Source: JANNPJ01 sp965200525 (GTDB taxonomy: Bacteria; Actinomycetota; Actinomycetes; Actinomycetales; Kineosporiaceae). From it: a DNA stretch of 64,000 bases. The notes under the pieces are model-generated. The model did not search any database. It saw nothing but the letters and a program-made list of their open reading frames with translations, and was not told where the DNA came from. Made by a program: the position numbers and the translations under genes. The stretch lies in NCBI GenBank assembly GCA_965200525.1, contig OZ241368.1, positions 1 through 64,000 of the forward strand. Direction: 5' to 3'. This document shows, one piece after another, positions 31,015-38,772 of this stretch (position 1 is the first letter of the stretch; each line of letters opens with the position of its first letter).

Positions 31015-32283
31015 TCACTGACCCAACTGGTCGCGCCGGCGAGTCAGCCAAGCGACCTCGGCGGTGTTCCCGGCCAGCTCGATGGCCCGCTCGTAGGCCG
31101 CGCGCGCCTGCTCGCTGCGCCCCAGCCGGCGCAGCAGATCGGCGCGGGCGGCGTGGAAGGCGTGATAGCCGGCCAGGTTGGCCTCCAGGCGGTCGACGAC
31201 GGCCAGACCGACCTGCGGGCCGTCCAGCTCGGCGAGCGCGATGGCCCGGTTGAGGGCGACGACCGGCGAGGTGTCGAGCCGCACGAGCTGGTCGTAGAGG
31301 GCGACCACCTGCGACCAGTCGGTGTCGCGGACGTCGCGGGCAGAGGTGTGCACGGCGTTGATCGCGGCCAGGATCTGGTAGCGCCCCGGAGCGACCCCGG
31401 CCGTGGCCTCCACCAGCCGCTCGCGCACCAGCCGGTGCCCCTCATGGATCAGCGCGGCGTCCCAGGAGCCCCGGTCCTGCTCCTCGAGGGAGACGAGCTC
31501 GCCGCCGGCCGAGACCCGCGCGGCCCGGCGGGCGTCGATGAGCAGCATCAGCGCCAGCAGCCCGGCCACCTCGCCGTCCTCGGGCAGGAGGACCCGGATC
31601 AGGCGGGTCAGCCGGATGGCCTCGGCGGTCAGGCCCGGGCGCACCGGGTCGGCGTCCGGGCCGGTGGCCAGGTAGCCCTCGTTGAAGACGAGGAACAGTA
31701 CGGCCAGGACGCCGGACACGCGGGCCGGGAGGTCATCGGCCGACGGTACCCGGTACGGGATGCCGGTCTTCTTGATCTTGGCCTTGGCCCGGGTGATCCG
31801 CTGGCCCATGGTGGCCTCCTGGACCAGGAAGGCGCGGGCGATCTCGGGCATGCTCAGGCCACCGACCAGCCGCAACGTCAGCGCGATCCGGGCCTCCATC
31901 GCCAGCGCCGGGTGGCAGCAGGTGAAGATCAGCCGCAGCCGCTCATCATCGATGGCGTTCGGGGGCTCAGACGGGTCGGCGTCGTACATCACCTGGGCCT
32001 CCTTCTGCTTGCCGTCCCGCTTGGCCTCGCGCCGCAGGCGGTCGATGGCCTTGTGGTTGGCGGTGGTGGTCAGCCAGGCGCCGGGGTTGGGGGGTACGCC
32101 GTCGTCCGGCCACCGTTCGACGGCGGTCGCGAACGCCTCGGCCGCGGCGTCCTCGGCGATGTCGAGGTCACCGAAACGCTTGGTCAGGGAGGCCACCACC
32201 CGGGCCCACTCCTGTTGGTGGGCCTGGGTGATCGCCTGCGTGATCGACGGGGTTATCGCCTCGCCGGCGTCGGGCGCGCTCAC
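31015..32283 (-). CDS. ECF42-type RNA polymerase sigma factor with C-terminal TPR-like domain
   Basis: The 422-residue protein has an ECF sigma-2 (EWARVVASLTKRFGDLDIAEDAAAEAFATAVERWP) and sigma-4 region (GGLSMPEIARAFLVQEATMGQRITRAKAKI), then a roughly 220-residue helical extension with TPR character (YDQLVRLDTSPVVALNRAIALAE). The NEGY motif (FLVFNEGYLATG) and the extension are diagnostic for group ECF42. Such factors lack anti-sigma factors and are linked to YCII/DGPF proteins, and one precedes it here with a four-base overlap. Confidence 0.93.
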   Translation of the reverse strand: MSAPDAGEAITPSITQAITQAHQQEWARVVASLTKRFGDLDIAEDAAAEAFATAVERWPDDGVPPNPGAWLTTTANHKAIDRLRREAKRDGKQKEAQVMYDADPSEPPNAIDDERLRLIFTCCHPALAMEARIALTLRLVGGLSMPEIARAFLVQEATMGQRITRAKAKIKKTGIPYRVPSADDLPARVSGVLAVLFLVFNEGYLATGPDADPVRPGLTAEAIRLTRLIRVLLPEDGEVAGLLALMLLIDARRAARVSAGGELVSLEEQDRGSWDAALIHEGHRLVRERLVEATAGVAPGRYQILAAINAVHTSARDVRDTDWSQVVALYDQLVRLDTSPVVALNRAIALAELDGPQVGLAVVDRLEANLAGYHAFHAARADLLRRLGRSEQARAAYERAIELAGNTAEVAWLTRRRDQLGQ

Positions 32284-32603
32284 AGGAACGGGCGGACCTC
32301 GATCTTGCGGTTGCAGGCCGTCGACGCCTCGGCGGCGAGCTTGAGCACGACGTCGAGGTCGGGGGCCTCCAGGATCCAGAAGCCGGCCAGGTACTCCTTC
32401 GACTCCACGAAGGGCCCGTCGGTGATCACCGTCTCGCCGCCGCGATTGTCGATGGTGGTCGCCGGCTCGGGCGAGCCCAGTCCACCGGCGAAGACCCAGT
32501 AGCCCTCAGCCTGCAAGCGATCGTTGAACACGTCGATGGCCGCGTTCTCGATCTCGGTCTCGGGGCCGGTGCCGTCGTCGATCACAGAAACCAGGTACTG
32601 CAT
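32280..32603 (-). CDS. YCII-related (DGPF) protein, ECF42 partner
   Basis: The 107-residue protein carries the DGPF motif (ETVITDGPFVESKEYLAGFWI), the hallmark of the small YCII-related proteins that accompany ECF42 sigma factors. It starts at an ATG at 32603 with an AGGAG-like site and overlaps the sigma gene. The domain is a ferredoxin-like fold of uncertain biochemical role; it is thought to signal to or be controlled by the sigma factor. Confidence 0.92.
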   Translation of the reverse strand: MQYLVSVIDDGTGPETEIENAAIDVFNDRLQAEGYWVFAGGLGSPEPATTIDNRGGETVITDGPFVESKEYLAGFWILEAPDLDVVLKLAAEASTACNRKIEVRPFL

Positions 32604-32746
32604 CGCGGATCATCTCCTCGCCTGTCGGGCGCCCCGGTGGGCGGCCGCTCACCCCTGCTACGAACACCTCGGCCTCAATCCGACACCGCGGCCACGGATT
32701 CTTTCGAGAACTTTCCGGGACGTCGATCCGGCGTGCTCCCGCTCGT

Positions 32747-32752
32747 ACTATT
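32747..32752 (+). promoter_or_regulatory. -10 element of an apparently leaderless gene
   Basis: TACTAT lies 8 bases before the ATG at 32761, with a GTG directly before it. A transcript starting at the usual distance from this hexamer would begin at or next to the start codon. No ribosome-binding site is present. Confidence 0.5.
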
Positions 32753-32760
32753 GGCCGGTG

Positions 32761-33141
32761 ATGTACCGACCGTGGCCGTTGCGGCTCCTGCCGCGCCACC
32801 GCAAAATTATGGTCCACGGCGCCGTGGCCAAGGCGATCGTCCTGAAGTCACGGCCGTGGGGCTGGGCCGACGGACCGGTGCGGCCCAACACCAGGCTCAC
32901 ACTCGAGGTGCGCTTCGACGACGGCAGCACCACAACCATCACCCGGGTCGAGCGCACCCACTACCTGCTGCAGGACGAGTCCGTTGCCTCCATCCTGCCG
33001 ATGCGCTACGACCCGGCCGACCCCTCGTACATCGACATCGACCGGCAGGCGCTGCTCGATCGCCATGCCCGCTTCGACGAGAAGATCAGCCAGGAGCAGA
33101 TCGCGCAGGCCGAGGACCGGCTGCACCGCGGCGACGACTGA
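32761..33141 (+). CDS. Conserved hypothetical protein, possibly DUF3592-like
   Basis: The 126-residue protein reads as a beta-rich domain (RLTLEVRFDDGSTTTITRVE, then SILPMRYDPADPSYIDIDR), resembling the VxVRYDPxDP segment of DUF3592-like proteins, with a C-terminal helix. No membrane helix is evident. The gene begins at ATG 32761 or the adjacent GTG 32758, likely on a leaderless transcript. Confidence 0.65.
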   Translation: MYRPWPLRLLPRHRKIMVHGAVAKAIVLKSRPWGWADGPVRPNTRLTLEVRFDDGSTTTITRVERTHYLLQDESVASILPMRYDPADPSYIDIDRQALLDRHARFDEKISQEQIAQAEDRLHRGDD

Positions 33142-33217
33142 CGACCCCGCATCGGTGGGGGTCAGTTGGGGGATATCACCGACGCTCGGGCAGCACCGGC
33201 CTGGTTACGGTCTCGTC

Positions 33218-33973
33218 ATGACTTCAGCAGCGTGGTTTGCGGATCCGGCCGGGCGGCACGAGCTTCGATACTGGGACGGCGGGCGGTGGAGCGAGCACGT
33301 GAGCGATCACGGCGTCGTGTCGATCGATCCACTACCCCAGGACGCCGGACCGGGGACGGCATCCGCGACAGCAACGGCGACCGCAGCAGTCGCGCCGACG
33401 CCGGCCCGGAACGTCCTGGTCGATACCCCGGTGCGCTGGAGCTTCAAGACCAAGCGGCTGTTCGTCGACGAGAGCGGCATCTGGTGGGGCGACGACTCGG
33501 CCCAGTTCGGCGCGATCACGTCGTACAGCCACTGGATCGTCCACAAGCTCGCCGCCGGGGCCTCGGCCTACGAGTACCACATCCGGTTGTGGTCCGAGGG
33601 CAAGAGGCCGTTCACCATCCTCTACATCGGCAAGGAGGAGGGCCTTCGCACGGCCTACGACGCGACGACCCGGGCCCTGTGGGAGTTCTCCGGCCGGCGG
33701 CGGCTGGAGGACGTCATCGACCGGGTCGGCGCCGGCCAGGAGGTGGTCCTGGGCGAGTGGACCATCTCGCGAGCCGGGGCCCAGCGCGGGCGTAAGAGCC
33801 TGACCTGGAACGAGGAGATCGAGCTGCGACCCAGCAACGTCTTCCCCGGCGTCGAGGTCCGCGTGAACCGGGAGGGCAAGTCGAAGCACGTCAGCGACGT
33901 CTCTTCCGAGTCGCAGGACGGGCCGCTGTGCCGGCAGGTGTTCGCTGTACTCATGGCCGGAGCTCAGGGCTGA
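33218..33973 (+). CDS. DUF2510-containing hypothetical protein
   Basis: The 251-residue protein opens with AWFADPAGRHELRYWDGGRW, the DUF2510 motif found at the N-terminus of many actinobacterial proteins. After an Ala/Thr-rich linker, a 150-residue domain with SHWIVHKLAAGASAYEYHIR and several Trp follows; I do not recognise it. There is no signal peptide or membrane helix. No ribosome-binding site is seen; TTACGGT lies 7 bases before the ATG, so it may be leaderless. Confidence 0.75.
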   Translation: MTSAAWFADPAGRHELRYWDGGRWSEHVSDHGVVSIDPLPQDAGPGTASATATATAAVAPTPARNVLVDTPVRWSFKTKRLFVDESGIWWGDDSAQFGAITSYSHWIVHKLAAGASAYEYHIRLWSEGKRPFTILYIGKEEGLRTAYDATTRALWEFSGRRRLEDVIDRVGAGQEVVLGEWTISRAGAQRGRKSLTWNEEIELRPSNVFPGVEVRVNREGKSKHVSDVSSESQDGPLCRQVFAVLMAGAQG

Positions 33974-34028
33974 GGCGACCGCGGGAGCACGCCGACGGCG
34001 GGCATCCACCTGCGGCCGTGGGATCCGA

Positions 34029-34607
34029 TCAGCCCAGCGACGCGCTGGCCGAGCGCAGGTCTTGCAGGGCGGCCAGCGCATGCTGCGCCAGCCCACTGCC
34101 GTCGTCGCGATCGCCCTCTGACCACCGCGCGTATCCCCGCTTGAACGCTAGGACGCCGAGCTCACCGGCCAGATGCGCCGTCGGCTCGGCCACCCCGCGA
34201 GCCACCAGCGCCGCGGTCATGGCGGCGGCCATACCGACGCTCTTGAGCGCATCGCGCTCCTGAAGTTCCGTGCTGGCCGCCACGGCCGCCTTCAGCCGTG
34301 GGCCGAGATCGCGGTTGGTGGGGCCCATGGCGGTGGAGGCCCGCTCCAGACCGGCCGCGACCGCCTCGAGCGGAGTGGCGCCGTCCGGGGCCTCGCTGAT
34401 CCCTTCGGCCAGCAACCGACTCAGGGACTCCTGACCGGCGACCAGGAGCTCGCGCTTGTCGGAGAAATGCCGGAAGAAGGTGCTCTTGGTGACGCCGGCG
34501 CGCTCGGCGATCTGGGCCACCGTGGTCGCGTCGTAGCCCTGCTCGGTGAACAGGTCGACGGCGGCGACCACGAGTCGCTCAGTCGCTCCCGGTTCCCATC
34601 GAGCCAT
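34029..34607 (-). CDS. TetR-family regulator
   Basis: The 192-residue protein has a TetR DNA-binding domain (TERLVVAAVDLFTEQGYDATTVAQIAERAGVTKSTFFRHFSDKREL) and a helical ligand-binding domain. ATG at 34607 begins MARWEPGATER, typical of the family. It diverges from the NmrA/SDR-like gene at 34691; two inverted repeats sharing TGATGG/CCATCA cores lie between, so it very probably represses both genes. Confidence 0.9.
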   Translation of the reverse strand: MARWEPGATERLVVAAVDLFTEQGYDATTVAQIAERAGVTKSTFFRHFSDKRELLVAGQESLSRLLAEGISEAPDGATPLEAVAAGLERASTAMGPTNRDLGPRLKAAVAASTELQERDALKSVGMAAAMTAALVARGVAEPTAHLAGELGVLAFKRGYARWSEGDRDDGSGLAQHALAALQDLRSASASLG

Positions 34608-34621
34608 GTCGCCAGTATAGG

Positions 34622-34643
34622 CGATGGGACAACTGTCCCATCG
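34622..34643. promoter_or_regulatory. TetR operator O1, perfect palindrome
   Basis: Ten-base perfect arms CGATGGGACA and TGTCCCATCG are separated by two bases, 15 bases from the TetR start. A related repeat lies 31 bases further on. Confidence 0.75.
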
Positions 34644-34652
34644 CTGTGTATG

Positions 34653-34676
34653 GTGATGGCACAAGAGTCCCATCAC
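34653..34676. promoter_or_regulatory. TetR operator O2, imperfect palindrome
   Basis: Arms GTGATGG and CCATCAC flank a 10-base centre that again contains ACA and GTCC-like bases. It shares the GATGG...CCATC core with O1 and lies 15 bases ahead of the SDR-like ATG. Confidence 0.65.
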
Positions 34677-34690
34677 TTTCAGGAGATCTC

Positions 34691-35572
34691 ATGCATGTCT
34701 TCGTCACGGGCGGCACCGGCACCATCGGCACCGCCGTCGTCGCCGAACTGCTCGCTCACGGCCACACCGTTCTCGCCCTGGCTCGCTCGGACGCCTCCGA
34801 GCAGACCCTCAAGGACGCCGGCGCCGAGACGCTGCGCGGTGACCTCAGCGACCTCGACGTGCTGCGAACCGGCGTAGCCCAGACCGAAGGGGTGATCAGC
34901 CTCGCCTTCGGGCGCGACTACAGCAGCCCTGAAGCTCTGGGGCGCGGCATCGCCGAGGAGAGTGCCGCTATGGGCGCACTCGGTGAAGCCCTGGTCGGCA
35001 GCGAGCGCCCCATCGTCACGGTCTCGGGAACACCCTGGGTTCCGGGCCGCCCCTCCACCGAGGCCGATCCCCTGCCGACCGACGGACCTGTCGGCGGGCG
35101 CGGTCGCTCGGTGATGGCGCTGCTCGCCCTCGCCTCGCGCGGGGTGCGGGCCTCGGCGGTCCGTATGCCGCGCACAGTCCACAACGAGGGCCAGGGTGGT
35201 TTCGCCGGCCTGCTGACCGACGCCGCCCGCCGCAGCGGAGTGGCCGGCTACCCCGGCGACGGCGCCCAGCGCTGGCCCGCTGTGCACGCGCTCGATGCGG
35301 CCGTGCTGTTCCGGCTGGCCCTGGAGTCGGCTCCGGCCGGGACGTCGTGGCACGCCGTCAGCGACGAGGGCGACGCGGTGCGCGACATCGCCGCCGTCGT
35401 CGGTCGGCGACTGGACCTGCCGGTCGAGTCGGTCCCGGAGGAGACCTTCGGCCCGTTCGGCTCCATCTTCGCGATGGACCAGCCGGCCACCAGCACCCAC
35501 ACCCGCGAGGCCCTCGGATGGCAGCCCACGCACCCCAGCCTGCTCGACGACCTGGAGAACATCCAGCCCTGA
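34691..35572 (+). CDS. NAD(P)-dependent epimerase/SDR-like oxidoreductase
   Basis: The 293-residue protein has an extended-SDR Rossmann start HVFVTGGTGTIGTAVVAELL and a short acidic switch in DLSDLDVL. The usual catalytic YxxxK is not clear (GRGRSVMALL occupies that region), so it may be an atypical SDR related to NmrA-like or YwnB-like proteins. CAGGAG precedes the ATG at 34691. It is controlled in all likelihood by the divergent TetR. Confidence 0.87.
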   Translation: MHVFVTGGTGTIGTAVVAELLAHGHTVLALARSDASEQTLKDAGAETLRGDLSDLDVLRTGVAQTEGVISLAFGRDYSSPEALGRGIAEESAAMGALGEALVGSERPIVTVSGTPWVPGRPSTEADPLPTDGPVGGRGRSVMALLALASRGVRASAVRMPRTVHNEGQGGFAGLLTDAARRSGVAGYPGDGAQRWPAVHALDAAVLFRLALESAPAGTSWHAVSDEGDAVRDIAAVVGRRLDLPVESVPEETFGPFGSIFAMDQPATSTHTREALGWQPTHPSLLDDLENIQP

Positions 35573-35641
35573 CCGGCTGGGCCGACTGCTCGTCGACTGC
35601 GGATTGTTCAAGACCGTTGCCCCGCAGCCCCGCCGGGTGGG

Positions 35642-36244
35642 TCACGGTCGCAGACCGTCCATCAGGAGGTTCAGCAGGCGGTTCGCCCGGGCGCCGTGTT
35701 CGGGCGGTCGGGCCACGGTGAAGATGCCGATGAGGCCGGCAGCGATGTCTTCGGCGGTGACGTCACTGCGCAGCTCGCCGGCCGCCCGGCCGGCGGCGAG
35801 GAGGGCGTCGATGGCCGTGAGTAGGTCGATCCGGGTCTGGGCATGGGGGATCTGGCCCGACTCGATCATCGCCAGCAGCGTGTCGAGCATGCCGTTCTTG
35901 GTCGCGATCCAGTCCCCGAACAGGTCCATCCAGCGTCGCAGGGCCGCCGGCGCGGGAAGCTCGACCAGCAGCTCACGGGCGCCCTCGGTGAGCCGCTCGA
36001 CCTGATCGCGGTAGATGGCGTCCACCAGAGCCTCGCGATTGGGGAAGTGACGGTAGAGCGTGGCGATGCCGACCCCGGCCTCACGGGCAATGGCGCGCAT
36101 CGAGGGTTCGGCGTCGGCAGCCACGAAGGCGCGGGTGGCCACCTCAAGAAGGTGGCGGTGGTTACGGGTGGCGTCCGCTCGCAGCGCGCGAGGGTCTGAC
36201 GTTTCCAAAACGGATCGTGCTCCGAATGTGTTAGCGTCGCTCAT
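35642..36244 (-). CDS. TetR-family regulator
   Basis: The 200-residue protein has a TetR N-terminal domain (ATRAFVAADAEPSMRAIAREAGVGIATLYRHFPNREALVDAIY) and a SbtR-like C-terminal region (LLNLLMDGLRP end). It diverges from a zinc-type quinone oxidoreductase gene, and a candidate operator overlaps the latter's leader. The chosen ATG at 36244 gives a 30-residue tail before the DNA-binding domain. Confidence 0.9.
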   Translation of the reverse strand: MSDANTFGARSVLETSDPRALRADATRNHRHLLEVATRAFVAADAEPSMRAIAREAGVGIATLYRHFPNREALVDAIYRDQVERLTEGARELLVELPAPAALRRWMDLFGDWIATKNGMLDTLLAMIESGQIPHAQTRIDLLTAIDALLAAGRAAGELRSDVTAEDIAAGLIGIFTVARPPEHGARANRLLNLLMDGLRP

Positions 36245-36249
36245 GTAAA

Positions 36250-36263
36250 CGGAGCATAGTCCG
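36250..36263. promoter_or_regulatory. Candidate TetR operator
   Basis: CGGAGCATAGTCCG has CGGA/TCCG arms and a partly symmetrical centre, 6 bases upstream of the TetR ATG. A related GTGCTCCG half-site lies inside the TetR coding start near 36213. Confidence 0.45.
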
Positions 36264-36303
36264 ATTGTGCTTCCTCCCCCGTCGTCCCAGGAGACGAGTG
36301 AGC

Positions 36304-37266
36304 ATGCCGGAAACCAGCGCCAGCACAGCGGCCACCACCAGCAGAGCGGTTCAGTTCGTTGCCGCATTCGGTGGTCCGGAGGCCCTCCAGCTCTGCGAGG
36401 TACCCGCACCACAGGCCGGCCCGGGGCAGATCCGCGTGCGGGTCACCGCGGCCGGGCTGAACCCGATGGACTGGTTCATGACCTCTGACGCGGACACCGC
36501 CACGCGCTTCGGCCTGAGCCTGCCCTGCGGGTTCGGAACCGACTACGCCGGCGTCGTGGACCAGGTCGGTGAGGGTGTGAGCGGCTTCGAGGTCGGCAAC
36601 CGTGTCTTCGGTGGCGCCCTGTCCCGCACGGTCGCTGACCACGTCCTCGTCAGCGCAACCGGAACCATCGCGGCCGGCGGCGACGCGCACCACACCCCCG
36701 ACGGCGTCGACGACCGCACCGCCGCCGCCCTCACCATCGCCGGCTGTACGGCCGCCGCCGCCCTGGCCGTGATCAATCCCGGCCCGGACGACACGGTGCT
36801 CATCGGCGGTGCGGCAGGAGGGGTCGGCGTGTTCGCCGTCCAGCTCGCTCGCCTCGCCGGCGCACGCGTAATCGGGACGGGATCGCCGACGTCGGCCGAT
36901 GCCCTGCGAGACCTCGGCGCCGAGCCGGTCGCCTACGGCGACGGCCTGGTCGAGCGCGTCCGGGCGCTGACGCCACCCGGCATCACCGCGGCCATCGACC
37001 TCTACGGGACCGAGACAGTGCAGGCGGCCAGGGATCTCGACGTTCCGGACGGCCGGATCACCACCATCGCCGCCCAGGTCGACGGGATCACCCCGGCCAA
37101 CGGCGCCAACGCCGCCGCCGGGGCCATCGAGCAGATTGCCGCCCTCGTCGCGGCCGAGCGGCTGCGGGTGCCCATCGCGGCGAGCTTCCCGGTCGAGCAG
37201 ATCCGCGTCGCGGCTGAGCTGCAGGCCAGCCGGCACGTGCACGGCAAGGTCGTCATCGACCTCTGA
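36304..37266 (+). CDS. NADP-dependent medium-chain oxidoreductase (quinone oxidoreductase type)
   Basis: The 320-residue protein has an N-terminal GroES-like domain (VRVTAAGLNPMDWFM; CGFGTDYAGVVDQVG) and a nucleotide-binding domain (VLIGGAAGGVGVFAVQLARLAGARVIGTG). Zinc-binding cysteines of alcohol dehydrogenases are absent, placing it in the zeta-crystallin/quinone reductase group. An AGGAG site precedes both GTG 36298 and ATG 36304. It is paired with the divergent TetR. Confidence 0.9.
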   Translation: MPETSASTAATTSRAVQFVAAFGGPEALQLCEVPAPQAGPGQIRVRVTAAGLNPMDWFMTSDADTATRFGLSLPCGFGTDYAGVVDQVGEGVSGFEVGNRVFGGALSRTVADHVLVSATGTIAAGGDAHHTPDGVDDRTAAALTIAGCTAAAALAVINPGPDDTVLIGGAAGGVGVFAVQLARLAGARVIGTGSPTSADALRDLGAEPVAYGDGLVERVRALTPPGITAAIDLYGTETVQAARDLDVPDGRITTIAAQVDGITPANGANAAAGAIEQIAALVAAERLRVPIAASFPVEQIRVAAELQASRHVHGKVVIDL

Positions 37267-37270
37267 CCTT

Positions 37271-37411
37271 CGCCGGATGAGTGCGTGTCCTCGGCGCGGG
37301 GGCCGAGGACATGGATTCAGCGGCTGGTCGGCGGGGCGACCCGCCGGATGAGTGCGTGTCCTCGGCGCGGGGGCCGAGGACATGGATTCAGCGGCTGGTC
37401 GGCGGGGCGAC
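37271..37411. repeat. 71-bp tandem duplication covering a gene 3' end and terminator
   Basis: The 70 bases 37271-37340 recur at 37342-37411 without visible mismatch. Each copy contains a hairpin with arms GTCCTCGG and CCGAGGAC (37287-37310 and 37358-37381). The second copy contains the last codons and stop of the minus-strand kinase gene, so the duplication copied that gene's end and terminator. It must be recent or maintained by conversion. Confidence 0.9.
37287..37310. terminator. Terminator hairpin, first copy (second at 37358-37381)
   Basis: Perfect eight-base arms enclose an eight-base G-rich loop. It lies between the convergent oxidoreductase and kinase genes and is duplicated by the 71-bp tandem repeat. 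Confidence 0.6.
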
Positions 37412-38038
37412 GACCAGCTCGGTCGCCGGGTCGTGCTCGACCCGGGCCGGGCCGGCGACGATCAGGGTGGCTGCGGCCCAGGGCTTTTCGCGCTCCAGGA
37501 ACGGTTTCTCCTCGCGCCACCAGTTCGCGATGTGCTCCTGCTGTTCGGGCGAGTCGCCGTCGCGCCCGACCAGCAGGCGCTCCTGATCGTCGAGATCGCC
37601 CTGGACATAGATCGAGGCGTCCAACCACGGGGCCAACTCCTGCCGGATGATGCCGGTGCCCTCGACCCACACGACGTCGGCACCGGCGGGCACGCTGATC
37701 GATCCGGGCCGGTCGTGGGCCCTCCAGGCGTCCGGCCGGAAGTCGACGGCCTCACCGCGGTGCAAGGGCGTCAGGATGTTCTCGACGAGAACGGCGCCCC
37801 AGTCGAAGTAGGCGTGGTTCCAGGCGACGTCGTCGGTGTGGACGACGGCGGAGTTGGGCACCACAGCACGGAGGCGCTCGGCCAGGGTCGTCTTGCCGGC
37901 TCCACCTCGACCATCGATCGCGAGTATCCGCGGGCGTCCGGTGACATCCGGTGAGGCATCGCGAAGTTGCTGGATGACGGACAGCACGCTGACTACGCGC
38001 CAGCCGCCGGCCTGACTCTCGCCCGGATGTAGACGCAT
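37388..38038 (-). CDS. Uridine-kinase-like P-loop nucleotide kinase
   Basis: The 216-residue protein has Walker A AIDGRGGAGKTTLAERL, an acidic strand VVHTDDVAW, and VVWVEGTGI as Walker-B-like segment. It belongs to a broad uridine kinase-like family of actinobacteria with unassigned substrates. Start is uncertain: ATG 38038 is used, but ATG 38122 upstream or a GTG nearer the P-loop is possible. Its last codons lie in the second copy of the 71-bp repeat. Confidence 0.82.
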   Translation of the reverse strand: MRLHPGESQAGGWRVVSVLSVIQQLRDASPDVTGRPRILAIDGRGGAGKTTLAERLRAVVPNSAVVHTDDVAWNHAYFDWGAVLVENILTPLHRGEAVDFRPDAWRAHDRPGSISVPAGADVVWVEGTGIIRQELAPWLDASIYVQGDLDDQERLLVGRDGDSPEQQEHIANWWREEKPFLEREKPWAAATLIVAGPARVEHDPATELVVAPPTSR

Positions 38039-38142
38039 GATCAACTGTCTCCAGAGGAGAGGCAACAGGTCCGTCCAACCCGGACCGACGGCGGTAGCGC
38101 GACCATACTCTCGCCACCCCATCAGCAGGTCAGCGGTGATGG

Positions 38143-38718
38143 CTATGTCGGCTCGGGATAGAGCCCGTTGAACACGCGATGTCTTGCTTCGAGCATTCGT
38201 TCCAGGCTCGGAGATCGCGTAATGCTGTTACGCAGTGCCGTGGCCGTGGCTTCTCGATTGTTTCCGTACACAGAATCCGCGTCATTCGCGCACGGGTTGA
38301 CCCAGACCGACGCGATGATGACGTCGGTGTCGCACTGCTGGGCACTGATACTTCCGTCGGCGACCGTGTCGGCGACTCCGGCCGCCACGCCGGCCTGCGC
38401 CGCGCCCCACGTGAGGTTTTGGTGCTCGACGGCGTCCAGCGTCACCTTCGTCACGAACAGAGTGAAGGGTTTGACGGCGATCGACGGCTGGAGGACGGCA
38501 ATGAAAGGAACATGTCCGAGCGTCGGGGCTGCGAGTGCTGCAGCCCAGGCCGCTCCGACCGGGCCGTCGCGCGGGCCCAGGATGGTGTTGACGTGCGCTG
38601 CGTTGAGGTTTTCGCCGTGGGCGCATTCACCGATGAGCATCTGCAAGGCACCGTGTTTCGTTGGGTTGTGTCGGACGGCGGAGCGGGCGGCCGGCAGCGG
38701 CGTCGATTGCGGGGTCAT
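38143..38718 (-). CDS. fae: Formaldehyde-activating enzyme (Fae) family protein
   Basis: The 191-residue protein matches Fae along its length: LIGECAHGENLNAAHVNTILGPRDGP contains the conserved AH(V/I)xxxxGPR with the catalytic His, followed by PFIAVLQPSIAVKPFTLFVTKVTL and GAAQAGVAAGVADTVADG. Fae condenses formaldehyde with tetrahydromethanopterin in methylotrophs and archaea. Most actinobacteria lack that cofactor, so the acceptor here is unclear. A 25-residue N-terminal extension without signal features is unusual; an internal ATG at 38640 (MLIGE) would give the standard length. Confidence 0.87.
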   Translation of the reverse strand: MTPQSTPLPAARSAVRHNPTKHGALQMLIGECAHGENLNAAHVNTILGPRDGPVGAAWAAALAAPTLGHVPFIAVLQPSIAVKPFTLFVTKVTLDAVEHQNLTWGAAQAGVAAGVADTVADGSISAQQCDTDVIIASVWVNPCANDADSVYGNNREATATALRNSITRSPSLERMLEARHRVFNGLYPEPT

Positions 38719-38772
38719 GAGTTTTTCGCCTGCCTGGGGCCACCGGTTCGGCGTGACCCGAGTCGTGAGAGG

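Noticed and set aside
37271..37411. Insertion-sequence end or attachment site
   Set aside because: The 71-bp copies are directly adjacent, with no transposase, integrase or target duplication; a simple tandem duplication explains them.
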